From assembly GCF_014673495.1 (NCBI RefSeq), contig NZ_CP051006.1, positions 6,448,001 through 6,512,000 of the forward strand: a stretch of DNA of 64,000 nucleotides, given 5' to 3'. The stretch is from Streptomyces griseofuscus. Lineage in GTDB: Bacteria > Actinomycetota > Actinomycetes > Streptomycetales > Streptomycetaceae. A program made the position numbers and the translations under genes. Below, piece after piece: positions 53,635 through 63,486 of the stretch (the stretch's first letter is position 1; every line of letters starts with the position of its first letter). The notes beneath the pieces were generated by a model. The model had not been told where the DNA came from, did not search any database, and saw only the letters and a list, made by a program, of their open reading frames with translations.

Positions 53635-55259
53635 GCCCCGCGACCCACCCCGCCCTGCTGGCCGCCGGCGAGGCGAGCGAGCACCGGACGCTGATCGTCA
53701 CCCTGTTCGCCGTCTTCGTCGCCGCCACCCTCGTGATCACCGTATGGGCCGGCCGGCAGACCAAGGACGCCGCCGACTTCTACGCGGGCGGACGGCAGTT
53801 CACCGGCTTCCAGAACGGCCTCGCCGTCTCAGGCGACTACATGTCCGCCGCGTCCTTCCTCGGCATCGCCGGCGCCATCGCCCTCTTCGGCTACGACGGC
53901 TTCCTCTACTCCATCGGCTTCCTGGTCGCCTGGCTCGTCGCGCTGCTCCTGGTCGCCGAGCCGCTGCGCAACTCCGGCCGTTACACGATGGGCGACGTAC
54001 TCGCCTACCGGATGCGCCAGCGCCCCGTGCGCACGGCCGCCGGGGCCTCCACCATCGTGGTGTCGATCTTCTATCTGCTCGCCCAGATGGCCGGCGCCGG
54101 CGTCCTGGTCTCCCTGCTGCTCGGCATCACCAGCGACCTGGGCAAGATCGGCATCGTCGCCCTGGTCGGCGTCCTGATGATCGTCTACGTGACCATCGGC
54201 GGCATGAAGGGCACCACCTGGGTCCAGATGGTCAAGGCGGTGCTGCTCATGGCCGGCGCCGTCCTGCTGACCTGCCTGGTCCTCATGAAGTTCCACTTCG
54301 ACGTCTCGGACCTGCTCGGCCGGGCCGCCGAGAACAGCGGCAAGGGCGCGTCGTTCCTCCAGCCCGGCCTGAAGTACGGCGCCACCGGCACCACCAAGCT
54401 GGACTTCCTCTCCCTCGGCCTCGCCCTGGTCCTCGGCACCGCGGGCCTGCCGCACATCCTGATCCGCTTCTACACGGTGCCCACCGCGAAGGCCGCCCGT
54501 AAGTCGGTGCTCTGGGCGATCGGCCTGATCGGCGTCTTCTACCTGATGACCCTCGCCCTCGGCTTCGGCGCCGCCGCGCTGATCGAACCGGCCGAGATCA
54601 TCGCCTCCAACAAGGCGGGCAACACCGCGGCCCCGCTCCTCGCCCTGCACCTCGGCGGGACCGGCTCCACCTGGGGCGCCGTCCTGCTCGCCACCATCTC
54701 CGCCGTCGCCTTCGCCACCATCCTCGCCGTCGTCGCCGGCCTCACCCTCGCCTCGTCCTCCTCCTTCGCGCACGACATCTACGCGAACGTCATCAGGAGG
54801 GGGCGGGCCACCGAGAAGCAGGAACTGGGCGCGGCCCGCTGGGCGACCGTCGGCATCGGCGCGGTCTCCATCGTCCTCGGCGCCCTGGCCCGCGACCTCA
54901 ATGTGGCGGGCCTGGTGGCGCTCGCCTTCGCCGTCGCCGCCTCCGCGAACCTGCCGACGATCCTCTACAGCCTCTTCTGGAAGCGCTTCACCACCGCCGG
55001 CGCCCTGTGGTCGATCTACGGCGGCCTGGTCACCGCGGTCGGCCTCGTGCTGTTCTCCCCGGTGGTCTCCGGCGGCCCGGCCTCGATGTTCCCCGGCGTC
55101 GACTTCCACTGGTTCCCGCTGGAGAACCCCGGGATCGTCTCCATCCCCGTGGGATTCCTGCTCGGCGCCGTGGGCACTCTGCTGTCCAAGGAGGCGCCGG
55201 ACGCCGACAAGTACGCGGAACTGGAGGTGCGCTCCCTGACCGGGACGGGCGCGCACTGA
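53631..55259 (+). CDS. solute:sodium symporter family, acetate permease ActP-like
   Basis: The 542-residue protein has about 13 helices and the SSS-family pattern: FYAGGRQFTGFQNGLAVSGDYMSAASFLGIAGAI in the first part, SDLGKIGIVALVGVLMIVYVTIGGMKGTTWVQM in the middle, and GTAGLPHILIRFYTVPTAKAARKS later. Together with DUF485 this resembles cation/acetate (ActP) or monocarboxylate (MctC) uptake systems. The solute is not certain. The ATG overlaps the previous stop, and a 182-bp gap follows. Confidence 0.92.
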   Translation: MSPATHPALLAAGEASEHRTLIVTLFAVFVAATLVITVWAGRQTKDAADFYAGGRQFTGFQNGLAVSGDYMSAASFLGIAGAIALFGYDGFLYSIGFLVAWLVALLLVAEPLRNSGRYTMGDVLAYRMRQRPVRTAAGASTIVVSIFYLLAQMAGAGVLVSLLLGITSDLGKIGIVALVGVLMIVYVTIGGMKGTTWVQMVKAVLLMAGAVLLTCLVLMKFHFDVSDLLGRAAENSGKGASFLQPGLKYGATGTTKLDFLSLGLALVLGTAGLPHILIRFYTVPTAKAARKSVLWAIGLIGVFYLMTLALGFGAAALIEPAEIIASNKAGNTAAPLLALHLGGTGSTWGAVLLATISAVAFATILAVVAGLTLASSSSFAHDIYANVIRRGRATEKQELGAARWATVGIGAVSIVLGALARDLNVAGLVALAFAVAASANLPTILYSLFWKRFTTAGALWSIYGGLVTAVGLVLFSPVVSGGPASMFPGVDFHWFPLENPGIVSIPVGFLLGAVGTLLSKEAPDADKYAELEVRSLTGTGAH

Positions 55260-55441
55260 CGCTCGTACGACCGTCGTACCGCGGACCGCGTCGCCGGGGC
55301 CGGGCGCCCCTCAGGGCTGTACGGTCCTACGACGCGGCCGCCGGAGACCTCGTTCGATCGGGCCGGTGCTCCTGTCAGCGGTGTCACGTAGGCTCGCAGG
55401 TGACACGGAGAAAACACCGATGATCGAGGGAGGGGGCCCAC

Positions 55442-56431
55442 GTGCTCATCGACACGTACGGCCGCGTGGCCACCGACCTGAGGGTCTCGCTGACCGACCG
55501 GTGCAATCTGCGCTGCACGTACTGCATGCCCGAGGAGGGCTTGCAGTGGCTGGCGAAGCCCGAACTGCTCACGGACGACGAGATCGTCCGCCTCATCGAC
55601 ATCGCGGTGCGCCTGCTCGGCGTCGAGGAGGTCCGCTTCACGGGCGGCGAGCCGCTGCTGCGCCCCGGCCTGGTCGGCATCGTCGAGCGCGTCGCCGCCC
55701 TCGGCCCGCGCCCGCGGATGTCCCTCACCACCAACGGCATCGGCCTCGGCCGCACCGCCGCCGCCCTGAAGGCGGCGGGCCTGGACCGGGTCAATGTCTC
55801 CCTGGACACCCTGCGCCCCGATGTCTTCAAGACCCTCACCCGCCGCGACCGCCACAAGGACGTCCTCGAAGGACTCCTCGCCGCCCGCGCGGCCGGTCTC
55901 ACCCCCGTCAAGGTCAACAGCGTGCTGATGCCGGGGCTCAATGAGGACGAGGCTCCCGACCTGCTGGCCTGGGCCGTCGAACACGACTATGAGCTGCGGT
56001 TCATCGAGCAGATGCCGCTGGACCCGCAGCACGGCTGGAAGCGCGAGGGCATGGTCACCGCCGGTGACATCCTGGCCTCCCTGCGCACCCGCTTCGACCT
56101 CACCCCCGAGGACGCGGGCGAGCGCGGCTCGGCACCGGCGGAGCGCTGGCTGGTGGACGGCGGCCCGTACCGGGTCGGGGTGATCGCCTCGGTCACCCGC
56201 CCGTTCTGCGCGGCCTGCGACCGCACCCGGCTGACCGCCGACGGCCAGATACGCACCTGTCTGTTCGCCACCGAGGAGACCGACCTGCGCGGCGCCCTGC
56301 GCTCGGGCGCGCCCGACGAGGAGATCGCCCGGCTGTGGCGGGTGGCGATGTGGGGCAAGAAGGCGGGCGCGGGCCTGGACGACCCGTCCTTCGTCCAGCC
56401 GGACCGCCCGATGTCGGCGATCGGCGGCTGA
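55442..56431 (+). CDS. moaA: GTP 3',8-cyclase MoaA
   Basis: MoaA is the radical SAM enzyme that starts molybdenum cofactor synthesis by rearranging GTP. The 329-residue protein has the N-terminal cluster motif CNLRCTYCMPEEG (Cys-x3-Cys-x2-Cys) and the C-terminal cluster CAACDRTRLTADGQIRTCLF, which binds GTP. The C-terminus is MSAIGG, close to the GG end required in the family. The GTG at 55442 follows GAGGGAGGGGG. No other moa gene is near in the window. Confidence 0.95.
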   Translation: MLIDTYGRVATDLRVSLTDRCNLRCTYCMPEEGLQWLAKPELLTDDEIVRLIDIAVRLLGVEEVRFTGGEPLLRPGLVGIVERVAALGPRPRMSLTTNGIGLGRTAAALKAAGLDRVNVSLDTLRPDVFKTLTRRDRHKDVLEGLLAARAAGLTPVKVNSVLMPGLNEDEAPDLLAWAVEHDYELRFIEQMPLDPQHGWKREGMVTAGDILASLRTRFDLTPEDAGERGSAPAERWLVDGGPYRVGVIASVTRPFCAACDRTRLTADGQIRTCLFATEETDLRGALRSGAPDEEIARLWRVAMWGKKAGAGLDDPSFVQPDRPMSAIGG

Positions 56432-56440
56432 GCGGGGGCC

Positions 56441-56656
56441 TCAACTCCCGTTCTGCTCCCACTCGTCGAACCGGACGACGTCCTTCAGGAACCCCCGCGC
56501 GCCCAGGAACTTCGACAGATGCTCGCGGTGCTCCTCGCAGGCGAGCCAGGTCTTGCGCCGCTCCGGTGTGTGGATCTTCGGGTTGTTCCAGGCCAGCACC
56601 CACACGGCGGCGGTGCGGCAGCCCTTGGCGGAGCAGATGGGGGTCTCGTCACTCAC
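56441..56656 (-). CDS. small Cys/His protein of unknown function
   Basis: The 71-residue product MSDETPICSAKGCRTAAVWVLAWNN has Cys at 8 and 13 and a later CEEHREHLSKFLGARGF segment with Cys and two His, which together could form one zinc site. It is common in Streptomyces beside moaA, where it is found without assigned function. It lies 9 bases from the moaA stop on the opposite strand. Confidence 0.72.
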   Translation of the reverse strand: MSDETPICSAKGCRTAAVWVLAWNNPKIHTPERRKTWLACEEHREHLSKFLGARGFLKDVVRFDEWEQNGS

Positions 56657-56864
56657 AGATTCGTCTCACCAGATCGGGTGCAGAACGAGGCGACGCCGAG
56701 CAGCCACGGGGGGAGCTGCCCGGCGTCGGTCCGTCGCTCCGACGGGGGATGCGGAGCGCTTACGCAGTATGTCACGGCCGACCCGTCGCCCGGCACCGGA
56801 ACTGCGTGATTGATTCTGAGCTTTTCTTGAGCATGGAATGCGACCGGCGTCCGCTTTCTTCGCG

Positions 56865-57215
56865 TCAGCCCTGATCACGCGGGGGCTGCTCGTCCTCGCC
56901 GCGCGGCGCCCCGATCACCGGGCGCATCGGCGCGGTGACGAACGTCGAGGGCAGCGAGGGCGGCCGCTCACGGCCCGCGTTCGCGATCACCACGGCGACA
57001 TAGGGCAGGATCGCGCCTGCCACCAACGCCACGACGGCGAAGGGCCGTTCGACATTCCACAGCGTGGCCGCGAGGATCACCGCCACCGTGCGGATCACCA
57101 TCGAGATGACGTACCGCCGCTGCCGTCCGCGCACGTCCTCGGCGAGACCGGTACGGGCGCCGGTGATCCGGAACACCTGGCCGCCGTCGCCGTGCTGTTT
57201 CCGTGTCGCCTTCAC
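56865..57215 (-). CDS. DUF3099 membrane protein
   Basis: The 116-residue protein has a basic N-terminus (KATRKQHGDGGQVFRITGARTGLAEDVRGRQRRYVISM) and two helices (about residues 36-54 and 60-80), the arrangement of DUF3099 proteins of actinobacteria. Function is unknown. The GTG at 57215 gives the family start. It is divergent from the YeaQ-like gene. Confidence 0.8.
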   Translation of the reverse strand: MKATRKQHGDGGQVFRITGARTGLAEDVRGRQRRYVISMVIRTVAVILAATLWNVERPFAVVALVAGAILPYVAVVIANAGRERPPSLPSTFVTAPMRPVIGAPRGEDEQPPRDQG

Positions 57216-57373
57216 GCGTCTTACGGTACGCCGCGCCCGCCCCGCCGACGAGACCGGGTCGCCCGCTGCCTGCGGCAACGCCTCGGCCGTACGGCCGAAC
57301 CGGACATGCGCCCCAGGGTGTCCCGGCCGACACTGACCGTAAAGCTCACGTCGACCCGGACGAGGAGGCAGCC

Positions 57374-57658
57374 ATGGGCTGGTTGTGGGCGATCATCGTG
57401 GGATTCGTACTGGGTGTGATCGCCAAGGCGGTCATCCCCGGCAAGCAGCACAGCCCCCTCTGGCTGACCACCCTCTGCGGCATCCTGGGCGCCATCGCGG
57501 GCAACGCGATCGCCGCCGCGCTGAACGTCCGCGAGACCCGGGGCATCGACTGGAGCCGCCATATCTTCCAGCTGGTGGCCGCGATCATCATCGTGGCCGT
57601 AGTCGACTCGCTCTACATGGCGACGCTGGGCAAGAGGAAGCAACGTCAGAGGATCTGA
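57374..57658 (+). CDS. GlsB/YeaQ/YmgE family stress membrane protein
   Basis: The 94-residue protein has three hydrophobic segments: MGWLWAIIVGFVLGVIAKAV, WLTTLCGILGAIAGNAIAAAL and FQLVAAIIIVAVVDSLYMA, as in transglycosylase-associated or GlsB-type proteins linked to stress responses. The ATG at 57374 has GAGGAGG 8 bases upstream. It reads alone, and its exact role is unknown. Confidence 0.85.
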   Translation: MGWLWAIIVGFVLGVIAKAVIPGKQHSPLWLTTLCGILGAIAGNAIAAALNVRETRGIDWSRHIFQLVAAIIIVAVVDSLYMATLGKRKQRQRI

Positions 57659-57760
57659 CAATCCGGACGCGCCGAGCGGGGACGCGCCAAAAAGGGGGCG
57701 CGGGGGACCGCGCGAGCCGAAACGCGACCCGCACACCGCGGTCCACCGCGCCCCTCGGCA

Positions 57761-59029
57761 CTACCCGGCGACAACCTCCACCGCCGCCAGATTCCGCTTG
57801 CCGCGCCGCAGCACCAGCCACCGCCCGTCCAGCAGCTCCTCCGGCGAGGCCACCGCGTCCTCGGCGGTCACCTTGACGTTGTTCACGTAGGCGCCGCCCT
57901 CCTTCACGGTCCTGCGCGCCGCGGACTTGCTCGCGACCAGGCCCACCTCGGCGAACAGATCCACCACGGACCCCAGCTCGGTGACCTGGATGTGCGGCAC
58001 CTCGGACAGCGCGGACGCCAGCGTCCTGCCGTCCAGCTCCGCCAGCTCGCCCTGCCCGAACAGCGCCTTCGACGCGGCGATCACCGCGGCCGTCTGCTCC
58101 GCCCCGTGCACCAGCGTGGTCAGCTCCTCGGCCAGCGCCCGCTGCGCCGCCCGCGCCTGCGGCCGCTCCTCGGTCAGCCGCTCCAGCTCCTCGATCTCCT
58201 CATGGGACCTGAAGCTGAAGATGCGCAGGAACTTGGCGACATCACGGTCGTCCGCGTTGATCCAGAACTGGTAGAACGCGTACGGCGTGGTCATCTCGGG
58301 GTCGAGCCAGACCGTGCCGGACTCGGTCTTGCCGAACTTCGTGCCGTCCGCCTTGGTGATCAGCGGCGTGCCCAGCGCGTGCACCACGGCGTCCGGCTCG
58401 ACCCGGTGGATCAGGTCGGTGCCGGAGGTGAGGTTGCCCCACTGGTCGCTGCCGCCGGTCTGGAGCGTGCAGCCGTACCGCCGGTACAGCTCCAGGAAGT
58501 CCATGCCCTGGAGGATCTGGTAGCTGAACTCGGTGTAGCTGATGCCCGCGTCGGAGTTCAGCCGCCGGGAGACGGCCTCCTTGGCGATCATCTTGTTGAC
58601 CCGGAAGTGCTTGCCGATGTCGCGCAGGAACTCGATGGCCGACAGGCCCTGGGTCCAGTCCAGGTTGTTGACCATCACCGCGGCGTTCGGACCGTCGAAG
58701 TCCAGCAGCGGCGCGATCTGGCCGCGCAGCCGCTCCACCCACTCGGCGACGATCTCCGGCGCGTTCAGCGTGCGCTCGGCGGTCGGCTTCGGGTCGCCGA
58801 TCAGACCGGTCGCGCCCCCGACCAGGCCCAGCGGGCGGTGGCCCGCCTGCTGGATGCGGCGCATCGTCAGGATCTGCACGAGATTGCCGAGGTGCAGACT
58901 GGGCGCGGTCGGGTCGAAGCCGCAATAGAACGTGACGGGACCGTCCGCGAACGCCTTGCGCAATGCGTCCTCGTCCGTGGAGAGGGCGATGAGCCCGCGC
59001 CACTTCAGTTCGTCGACGATGTCCGTCAC
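57761..59029 (-). CDS. tyrS: tyrosyl-tRNA synthetase
   Basis: TyrRS charges tRNA-Tyr and is essential. The 422-residue class I synthetase has the HIGH-like motif in [11 protein letters not shown], the tyrosine-pocket segment [30 protein letters not shown], and the KMSKS-like motif KFGKTESG. The C-terminus is an S4 RNA-binding domain ([22 protein letters not shown]). ATG 59029 follows AGGAGACAC. No T-box leader is evident in the 55 bp to tldE. Confidence 0.97.
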   Translation of the reverse strand: MTDIVDELKWRGLIALSTDEDALRKAFADGPVTFYCGFDPTAPSLHLGNLVQILTMRRIQQAGHRPLGLVGGATGLIGDPKPTAERTLNAPEIVAEWVERLRGQIAPLLDFDGPNAAVMVNNLDWTQGLSAIEFLRDIGKHFRVNKMIAKEAVSRRLNSDAGISYTEFSYQILQGMDFLELYRRYGCTLQTGGSDQWGNLTSGTDLIHRVEPDAVVHALGTPLITKADGTKFGKTESGTVWLDPEMTTPYAFYQFWINADDRDVAKFLRIFSFRSHEEIEELERLTEERPQARAAQRALAEELTTLVHGAEQTAAVIAASKALFGQGELAELDGRTLASALSEVPHIQVTELGSVVDLFAEVGLVASKSAARRTVKEGGAYVNNVKVTAEDAVASPEELLDGRWLVLRRGKRNLAAVEVVAG

Positions 59030-59084
59030 GGTTCTCGTGTCTCCTCGATGATCCTCGGCGGTCGGGTGACAGCCGACTACGAGG

Positions 59085-60476
59085 TTATACGCCCTGGCTG
59101 ACAGAACTCATGTTGAAATCGGGGACCCGCAGCGGCGGCATCGCGGCCCTGGTGAACCAGTCGCCCCATTCGCGCGGCAGCGTCTTCTCCGTGCGGCCCG
59201 CCTCGGTCGTCCGCCGCAGCAGGTCCACCGGCGACTCGTTGAACCGGAAGTTGTTCACCTGCCCGGTCACCTCGCCGCCCTCCACCAGATAGACGCCGTC
59301 CCGGGTCAGGCCGGTGAGCAGCAGCGTCGCCGGGTCGACCTCGCGGATGTACCACAGGCAGGTCAGCAGCAGCCCGTGCTCGGTGTCCGCGACCATCTGG
59401 TCCAGGGAACGGTCGCCGCCGTCCAGGATCAGATTGTCCGCGGCCGGGGTGACCGGCAGCCCGGTCAGGGCGGCGCTGTGCCGGGTCGTCGTCAGGTTCC
59501 GCAGGGTGCCCCGCTCGATCCAGTCGGTGGCCGGCGCCGCGAGACCGTTGTCGAACACCGACCGGTCGCCGTTCGAGGAGTGGGCGATCACGAAGGGCGC
59601 GCACTCCAGGCCGGGCTCGTCCGGGTCGCTGCGCAGGGTCAGCGGCAGCTCGGAGAGCCGCTCACCGATCCGGGTGCCGCCGCCCGGCCTGGAGAAGACC
59701 GTGCGGCCCTCCGCCGCGTCCCGGCCCGAGGCCGACCACAGCTGGTAGATGAGCAGGTCCGCCACCGCGGTCGGCGGCAGCAGCGTCTCGTAGCGGCCCG
59801 CGTGCAGCTCCACGCGCCGCTTCGCCCAGCCCAGGCGCACGGCCAGCTCGGCGTCCAGGGCGGCCGGGTCGACGTCCTTGAAGTCCCGGGTGGAGCGCCC
59901 GGCCCACGCGGAGCGGGTGCGGTCCGGCGACTTGGCGTTCAGTTCCAGCGTGCCGGTCGGCTGGTCGTGCCGCAGCCGCAGCCCGGTGGAGGTGCCCAGG
60001 TAGGTCGAGACCATCTCGTGGTTGGCGAAGCCGTACAGCTCCCGGCCGCCGGCCCGGGCGCGGGCGAAGGCGTCGCCGAGCGCCGGGGCGAAGTCGGCGA
60101 AGACCGCGGAGGAGGTCTCGGCGGGCGCGTCCGTGAAGCCGGGGTCCGCGGCCACGCCCGTGACCAGCGGCCGCGCGTCCTCGGCGGGACCCGCCCCGCG
60201 CGCGGCGTCCTCGGCGGCCCGCACCAGCGGCTCCAGCTCGTCGGCCGTCACCGCCGACCGGGAGACGACACCGCAGGCGGTGCCCTGCTGCCCGTCCACG
60301 GTCGCGATCACCGTGAGACTACGGCCCCGGGTCACCCCGTTCGTGGTGAGGGCGTTGCCCGCCCAGCGCAGATTGGCGGTGGACGTCTCGTCGGCGATGA
60401 CGAGGCACCCGTCCGCCCGGGACAGCGCGAGGGCCCGTTCGACGATCTCGTGCGGCTTGTTGCTGCGGGCGCTCAT
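59085..60476 (-). CDS. tldE: TldE/PmbA-like metallopeptidase subunit
   Basis: The 463-residue protein starts [23 protein letters not shown] and has the TldD/PmbA fold ([46 protein letters not shown]). No HExxxH zinc motif is seen, so it is the TldE partner; in bacteria TldD and TldE form a protease that degrades unfolded or modified peptides. Its ATG at 60476 overlaps the last codon and stop of a 33-bp tldD remnant, so tldD and tldE were once directly coupled. The integrative element now separates them by 3 kb. Confidence 0.93.
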   Translation of the reverse strand: MSARSNKPHEIVERALALSRADGCLVIADETSTANLRWAGNALTTNGVTRGRSLTVIATVDGQQGTACGVVSRSAVTADELEPLVRAAEDAARGAGPAEDARPLVTGVAADPGFTDAPAETSSAVFADFAPALGDAFARARAGGRELYGFANHEMVSTYLGTSTGLRLRHDQPTGTLELNAKSPDRTRSAWAGRSTRDFKDVDPAALDAELAVRLGWAKRRVELHAGRYETLLPPTAVADLLIYQLWSASGRDAAEGRTVFSRPGGGTRIGERLSELPLTLRSDPDEPGLECAPFVIAHSSNGDRSVFDNGLAAPATDWIERGTLRNLTTTRHSAALTGLPVTPAADNLILDGGDRSLDQMVADTEHGLLLTCLWYIREVDPATLLLTGLTRDGVYLVEGGEVTGQVNNFRFNESPVDLLRRTTEAGRTEKTLPREWGDWFTRAAMPPLRVPDFNMSSVSQGV

Positions 60477-60505
60477 CGACCGGCCTCCTGCGTGGTGTTC
60501 AAGAC
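60473..60505 (-). pseudogene. displaced 3' tail of native tldD
   Basis: In the minus-strand sense this stretch reads [10 protein letters not shown] then TGA, and that stop overlaps the ATG of tldE (ATGA). It is homologous to the end of tldD at 63487 (NILNTANESGRA). Bases before 60505 lose all TldD similarity, so only the last ten codons of the native copy remain at this end of the element. Confidence 0.8.
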
Positions 60506-60592
60506 GGGGCGCCCCGGCACAGGGCAAAGGGCAACCGTGGGGCGGTGGATCCGTGCAGAGAGTACCCACCGACCGCGGGGACGAGGGCCGTT

Positions 60593-61949
60593 ATGCGCGC
60601 CGAGCCGCTCTATCCGCGCTGGCGGGAGCAGATCAAAGCCATCAGTGGCTGTGCTCATCCGATTTACCTGTCCGGCTCCACCCTCACCCGTGATGCGGTT
60701 ACGGGTGAGGTGACCTCGTCTTACTCGACCGCCGGGGAGCCTGGTGAGCGGCTGGCCGTGCGCTGCCGTAACAGGCGCGCCTCGGTGTGTGAGCCCTGCT
60801 CGCGCCTGCATGCGGGGGATACCTTCCAGCTCGTTCGTGCTGGAAGGTATCCCCCGCGGCAAGGGCGTGCCCGATGCGGTGAAGGATCGCCCTCGGCTGT
60901 TCGTCACGCTCACGGCCCCCTCGTTCGGGCCGGTGCACCGCGTCTTGGGCGGGGAACGCTGCCGTCCTCGCCGTGTTTGATCCGCGCTGTGAGCATGGGC
61001 GGCGGCTCGGCTGCGGCTTGGTGCACGCCGAGGATGACCCGCTGGTGGGTCTGCCGCTGTGCCCAGACTGCTACGACTACGTGGGCCATGTGCTGTGGCA
61101 CGCGCACGCCGGGCGTCTGTGGGACCGGTTCACCACCGCCGCGCGGCGCTATCTGGCCTCGGCTGGTGGCATACCCCGCTCCAAGCTCGGTGAGCACCTG
61201 GTGGTGTCCTTCGCCAAGGTCGCCGAGTTCCAGCGGCGCGCGGCCGTCCACTTCCATGCCGTTGTGCGACTGGACGGCCCGGACGGTCCCGGCTCGTCGG
61301 CTCCGGCCTGGGCGGCAGAGGACGTGCTCTTGGATGCGGTCGAGCATGCCGCAGCGTTGACCTTCGTCACGGTGCCGGACTCCGACGCATACGGCGCCGA
61401 ACGGGTCAGCTGGGGCGGGCAGTTCGATGCTCATCCGATCCGGCCGTTCCCCGATGGCGACGTGCCGTCGGATGCGGCTGTCGCCGGGTACGTGGCGAAG
61501 TACGTGACGAAGGGTGCGGCCGACACGGCCGGCGGGCTGGACTACCAGGTCACCAGCCTGGAGAACATCCGCGCGGCGGTCGTCAACCGCCATGTGCGGG
61601 CCCTGATGGGCACCTGCTGGCGCCTGGGCGGCCTCGTGGAACTGGAACACCTCCGACTGCGCCCCTGGGCTCACAGTCTCGGCTACCGGGGCCACATCCT
61701 CACCAAGTCCCGCCGCTACTCCACCACGTACGGCGCACTGCGCGAGGAACGGGCCGATCACCGCAGGGGCGGGCCAAGCCCATGGACGGCCTGGACACGG
61801 TCACGGAATCGGCCTGGCGCTACGTCGGCTCCGGCTACACCCCCGGTGAGGCTGGCGTTGCCCTCGGGATCGCTGAAGATCACGCGCAGAGTATCCAACT
61901 GGGCAGGGAGGCACGGGAGGACGCGCAGAAGCGGGGTGAGCGGTGGTGA
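60593..61949 (+). pseudogene. repSA: repSA replication initiator, frameshifted
   Basis: RepSA starts rolling-circle replication of excised integrative elements. The reading frame is broken three times. Frame 1 has SGCAHPIYLSGSTLTRDAV and CRNRRASVCEPCSRLHAGDTFQ; the second part has RPRLFVTLTAPSFGPVHR; the third has LCPDCYDYVGHVLWHAHAG, VHFHAVVRLDG and GYVAKYVTKG; and the end RYVGSGYTPGEAGVALGIAED is in a further frame. Shifts lie near 60840, 60970 and 61771 (a single C lost). The N-terminus also looks short for the family. It is expected to be non-functional. Confidence 0.88.
60812..60857. repeat. perfect 19-bp inverted repeat inside repSA
   Basis: Arms at 60812-60830 and 60839-60857 are exact reverse complements with an 8-base loop. 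The first frameshift of repSA falls inside the right arm, so the repeat may mark the mutation event rather than a regulatory site. Confidence 0.9.
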
Positions 61950-62131
61950 GGGGTGGAAGCAACCTGCTCATGACGCCGGATGAGGCAGCCTCGGAACTTG
62001 GCGTGACGAAGCGGGTCCTCATGGACTCGTACCGGCGCTGGGGCATCCCGTTCCTCAAGGTCGGCAAGCATATCCGGTTCCGAACTCGCGATCTACGCAA
62101 CTGGGTTGAGGGGCGCATGCAGCGAGGTTAG
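61946..62131 (+). CDS. xis: excisionase / MerR-like HTH (Xis)
   Basis: The 61-residue protein is a winged-HTH excisionase of the element: MTPDEAASELGVTKRVLMDSYRRWGIPFLKVGKHIRFRTRDLRNWVE. Xis helps the integrase excise the element and bends DNA at the attachment site. The GTG at 61946 overlaps the repSA stop (GTGA), and an ATG at 61970 is an alternative. The frame is intact, so it could still work. Confidence 0.87.
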   Translation: MRGGSNLLMTPDEAASELGVTKRVLMDSYRRWGIPFLKVGKHIRFRTRDLRNWVEGRMQRG

Positions 62132-62178
62132 GCTGACGATCAGTCACTAACCAATCAACATGTGAGGGGTTAACAAGC

Positions 62179-63426
62179 GTGGCGACCATCAAGAAGGAAG
62201 ACTGCACCTGCCCCCGGCGCAAGAAGCCCACGTGCTCTCACAAGCCGTACCGGGTGACGTACCGGGAGCCCGGGGGCAGGGCAGGCAAGCCGCGACAAGT
62301 GTCCTTCAAGAAGCTCGAAGACGCGGAAGCGTTCGCGGTCAAGGTCGAGCGGGACAAGGACTTGGGGACCTACATCAACCCCAAGGCGGGACAGCGGACG
62401 TTCGAGCAGGTGTGGCACGAGTGGGTTGACGCGGGAACTCTGGAAGAGTCATCGAAAAGGAATTACCAGAGTGTCTACGACAACCACTACGGGTCCTTCT
62501 TCGGAAACAAGCCCATCGGCAGTATCTCGCCAACAATCATCCTGGACTGGGAGGCAGACCAGAAGGAACGCGGCTACAAGGAAACCGGAATCAATGGACG
62601 TAAGAACGTCCTCTCATCCGTCTTCAACTATGCGGTAGCGGCCGAGATCATCGGCCGCAATCCGTGCAAGAAAGCGAACCCCCGTAGGCGCTCGGGTCAG
62701 CAAGTAACCCCGGTCACCGACGAAGACATCCCGACCATGGAAGAGGTGCTGGGGATCATCGCGGAGGCTCCGAAGCTGATCCGCGCTGGCTTCTGGGCCA
62801 TGGCGGGCTGCGGGACGCATCCGGGAGAGTCCCTGGCACTGTCCGATGAGTCCATGGAATGGGAGCGCAGCATCCTCGTCGTGGATCACCAGGTCTCGGC
62901 CTACGGCTGCCAGGAAATCTCTGGATACCGGCGCGGCGTGAAGCGGGGCACGAAGCATCGCGCCTTCGAACAGGCGCGGAAGACTCCGGTTCCCGAGTCA
63001 ATCAAGGAGATCTTCAACGATCACATCGACGCCTTCGGGATGTGGGGAGATCGGGGCTGGTTCTTCGAGTCTCCTCGGCTGAATGATCGCCACCCGTCGT
63101 ATGACTGGTTCCTGGACCAGTTCAAGGCGGCGGCCAAGCTGGCCGGGACTCCGCAGTACACCCCGAAGAGCTTCCGGCACTTCTTCGTCTCCGAGGCCAT
63201 CCACGCTCAGATCCCGCTGTTCGAGGTGGCGGCATGGGTCGGGCACCGAACCACCAGGACGACGGAACTGGTCTACGGCCACCTCGTCCGCCGGGCCATG
63301 GACCGTGGCGCCCGCACGATGCACAACCGCCTGGGGCTGAAGCTGGAGCCCTTCAAGGGCCTCATCGTCCCGCCCTCGCTGACGCCCTCTGAGGACGACA
63401 TTGAGGACTGGGACGACGTGGCGTAG
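62179..63426 (+). CDS. int: tyrosine site-specific integrase of the element
   Basis: The 415-residue tyrosine recombinase has an SAM-like N-terminal core-binding domain (TFEQVWHEWVDAGTLEESSKRNYQSVYD) and a catalytic domain with Arg333 (PKSFRHFF), His356 (WVGHRTT) and the nucleophile Tyr366 (VYGHL). The first catalytic Arg expected in the GxRxGE motif is His214 (CGTHPGES). Four Cys/His near residues 9-21 may bind zinc. The GTG at 62179 follows GAGGGG. The frame is complete, and it ends 60 bp from the tldD stop, as usual for int next to attP. Confidence 0.9.
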   Translation: MATIKKEDCTCPRRKKPTCSHKPYRVTYREPGGRAGKPRQVSFKKLEDAEAFAVKVERDKDLGTYINPKAGQRTFEQVWHEWVDAGTLEESSKRNYQSVYDNHYGSFFGNKPIGSISPTIILDWEADQKERGYKETGINGRKNVLSSVFNYAVAAEIIGRNPCKKANPRRRSGQQVTPVTDEDIPTMEEVLGIIAEAPKLIRAGFWAMAGCGTHPGESLALSDESMEWERSILVVDHQVSAYGCQEISGYRRGVKRGTKHRAFEQARKTPVPESIKEIFNDHIDAFGMWGDRGWFFESPRLNDRHPSYDWFLDQFKAAAKLAGTPQYTPKSFRHFFVSEAIHAQIPLFEVAAWVGHRTTRTTELVYGHLVRRAMDRGARTMHNRLGLKLEPFKGLIVPPSLTPSEDDIEDWDDVA

Positions 63427-63486
63427 ATGGTTCGCTGTGATTGCGTGTCGACCAGGTGCAGACTTCGGGCCGGATCGGTCGCCCTC

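Larger units (their letters stand above)
60506..63486. mobile_element. decaying RepSA-type integrative element in tldD
   Basis: The stretch holds repSA (frameshifted), xis and int in the order of pSAM2-like actinobacterial integrative elements, and lies between tldE and tldD with a tldD tail at each end. No FtsK-like transfer gene, KorSA or Nud gene is present, so it is a remnant. Base use is visibly AT-richer than the host, especially in int. No tRNA gene is at either end; the attachment site is the tldD 3' end. Confidence 0.85.

Noticed and set aside
60473-60913. Minus-strand open frame ending in the TldD-like tail
   Set aside because: Only its last ten codons match TldD; the rest is antisense to the repSA pseudogene.
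60473-63486. tRNA gene as attachment site of the element
   Set aside because: No cloverleaf sequence is present at either end; the tldD tail duplication explains the insertion.
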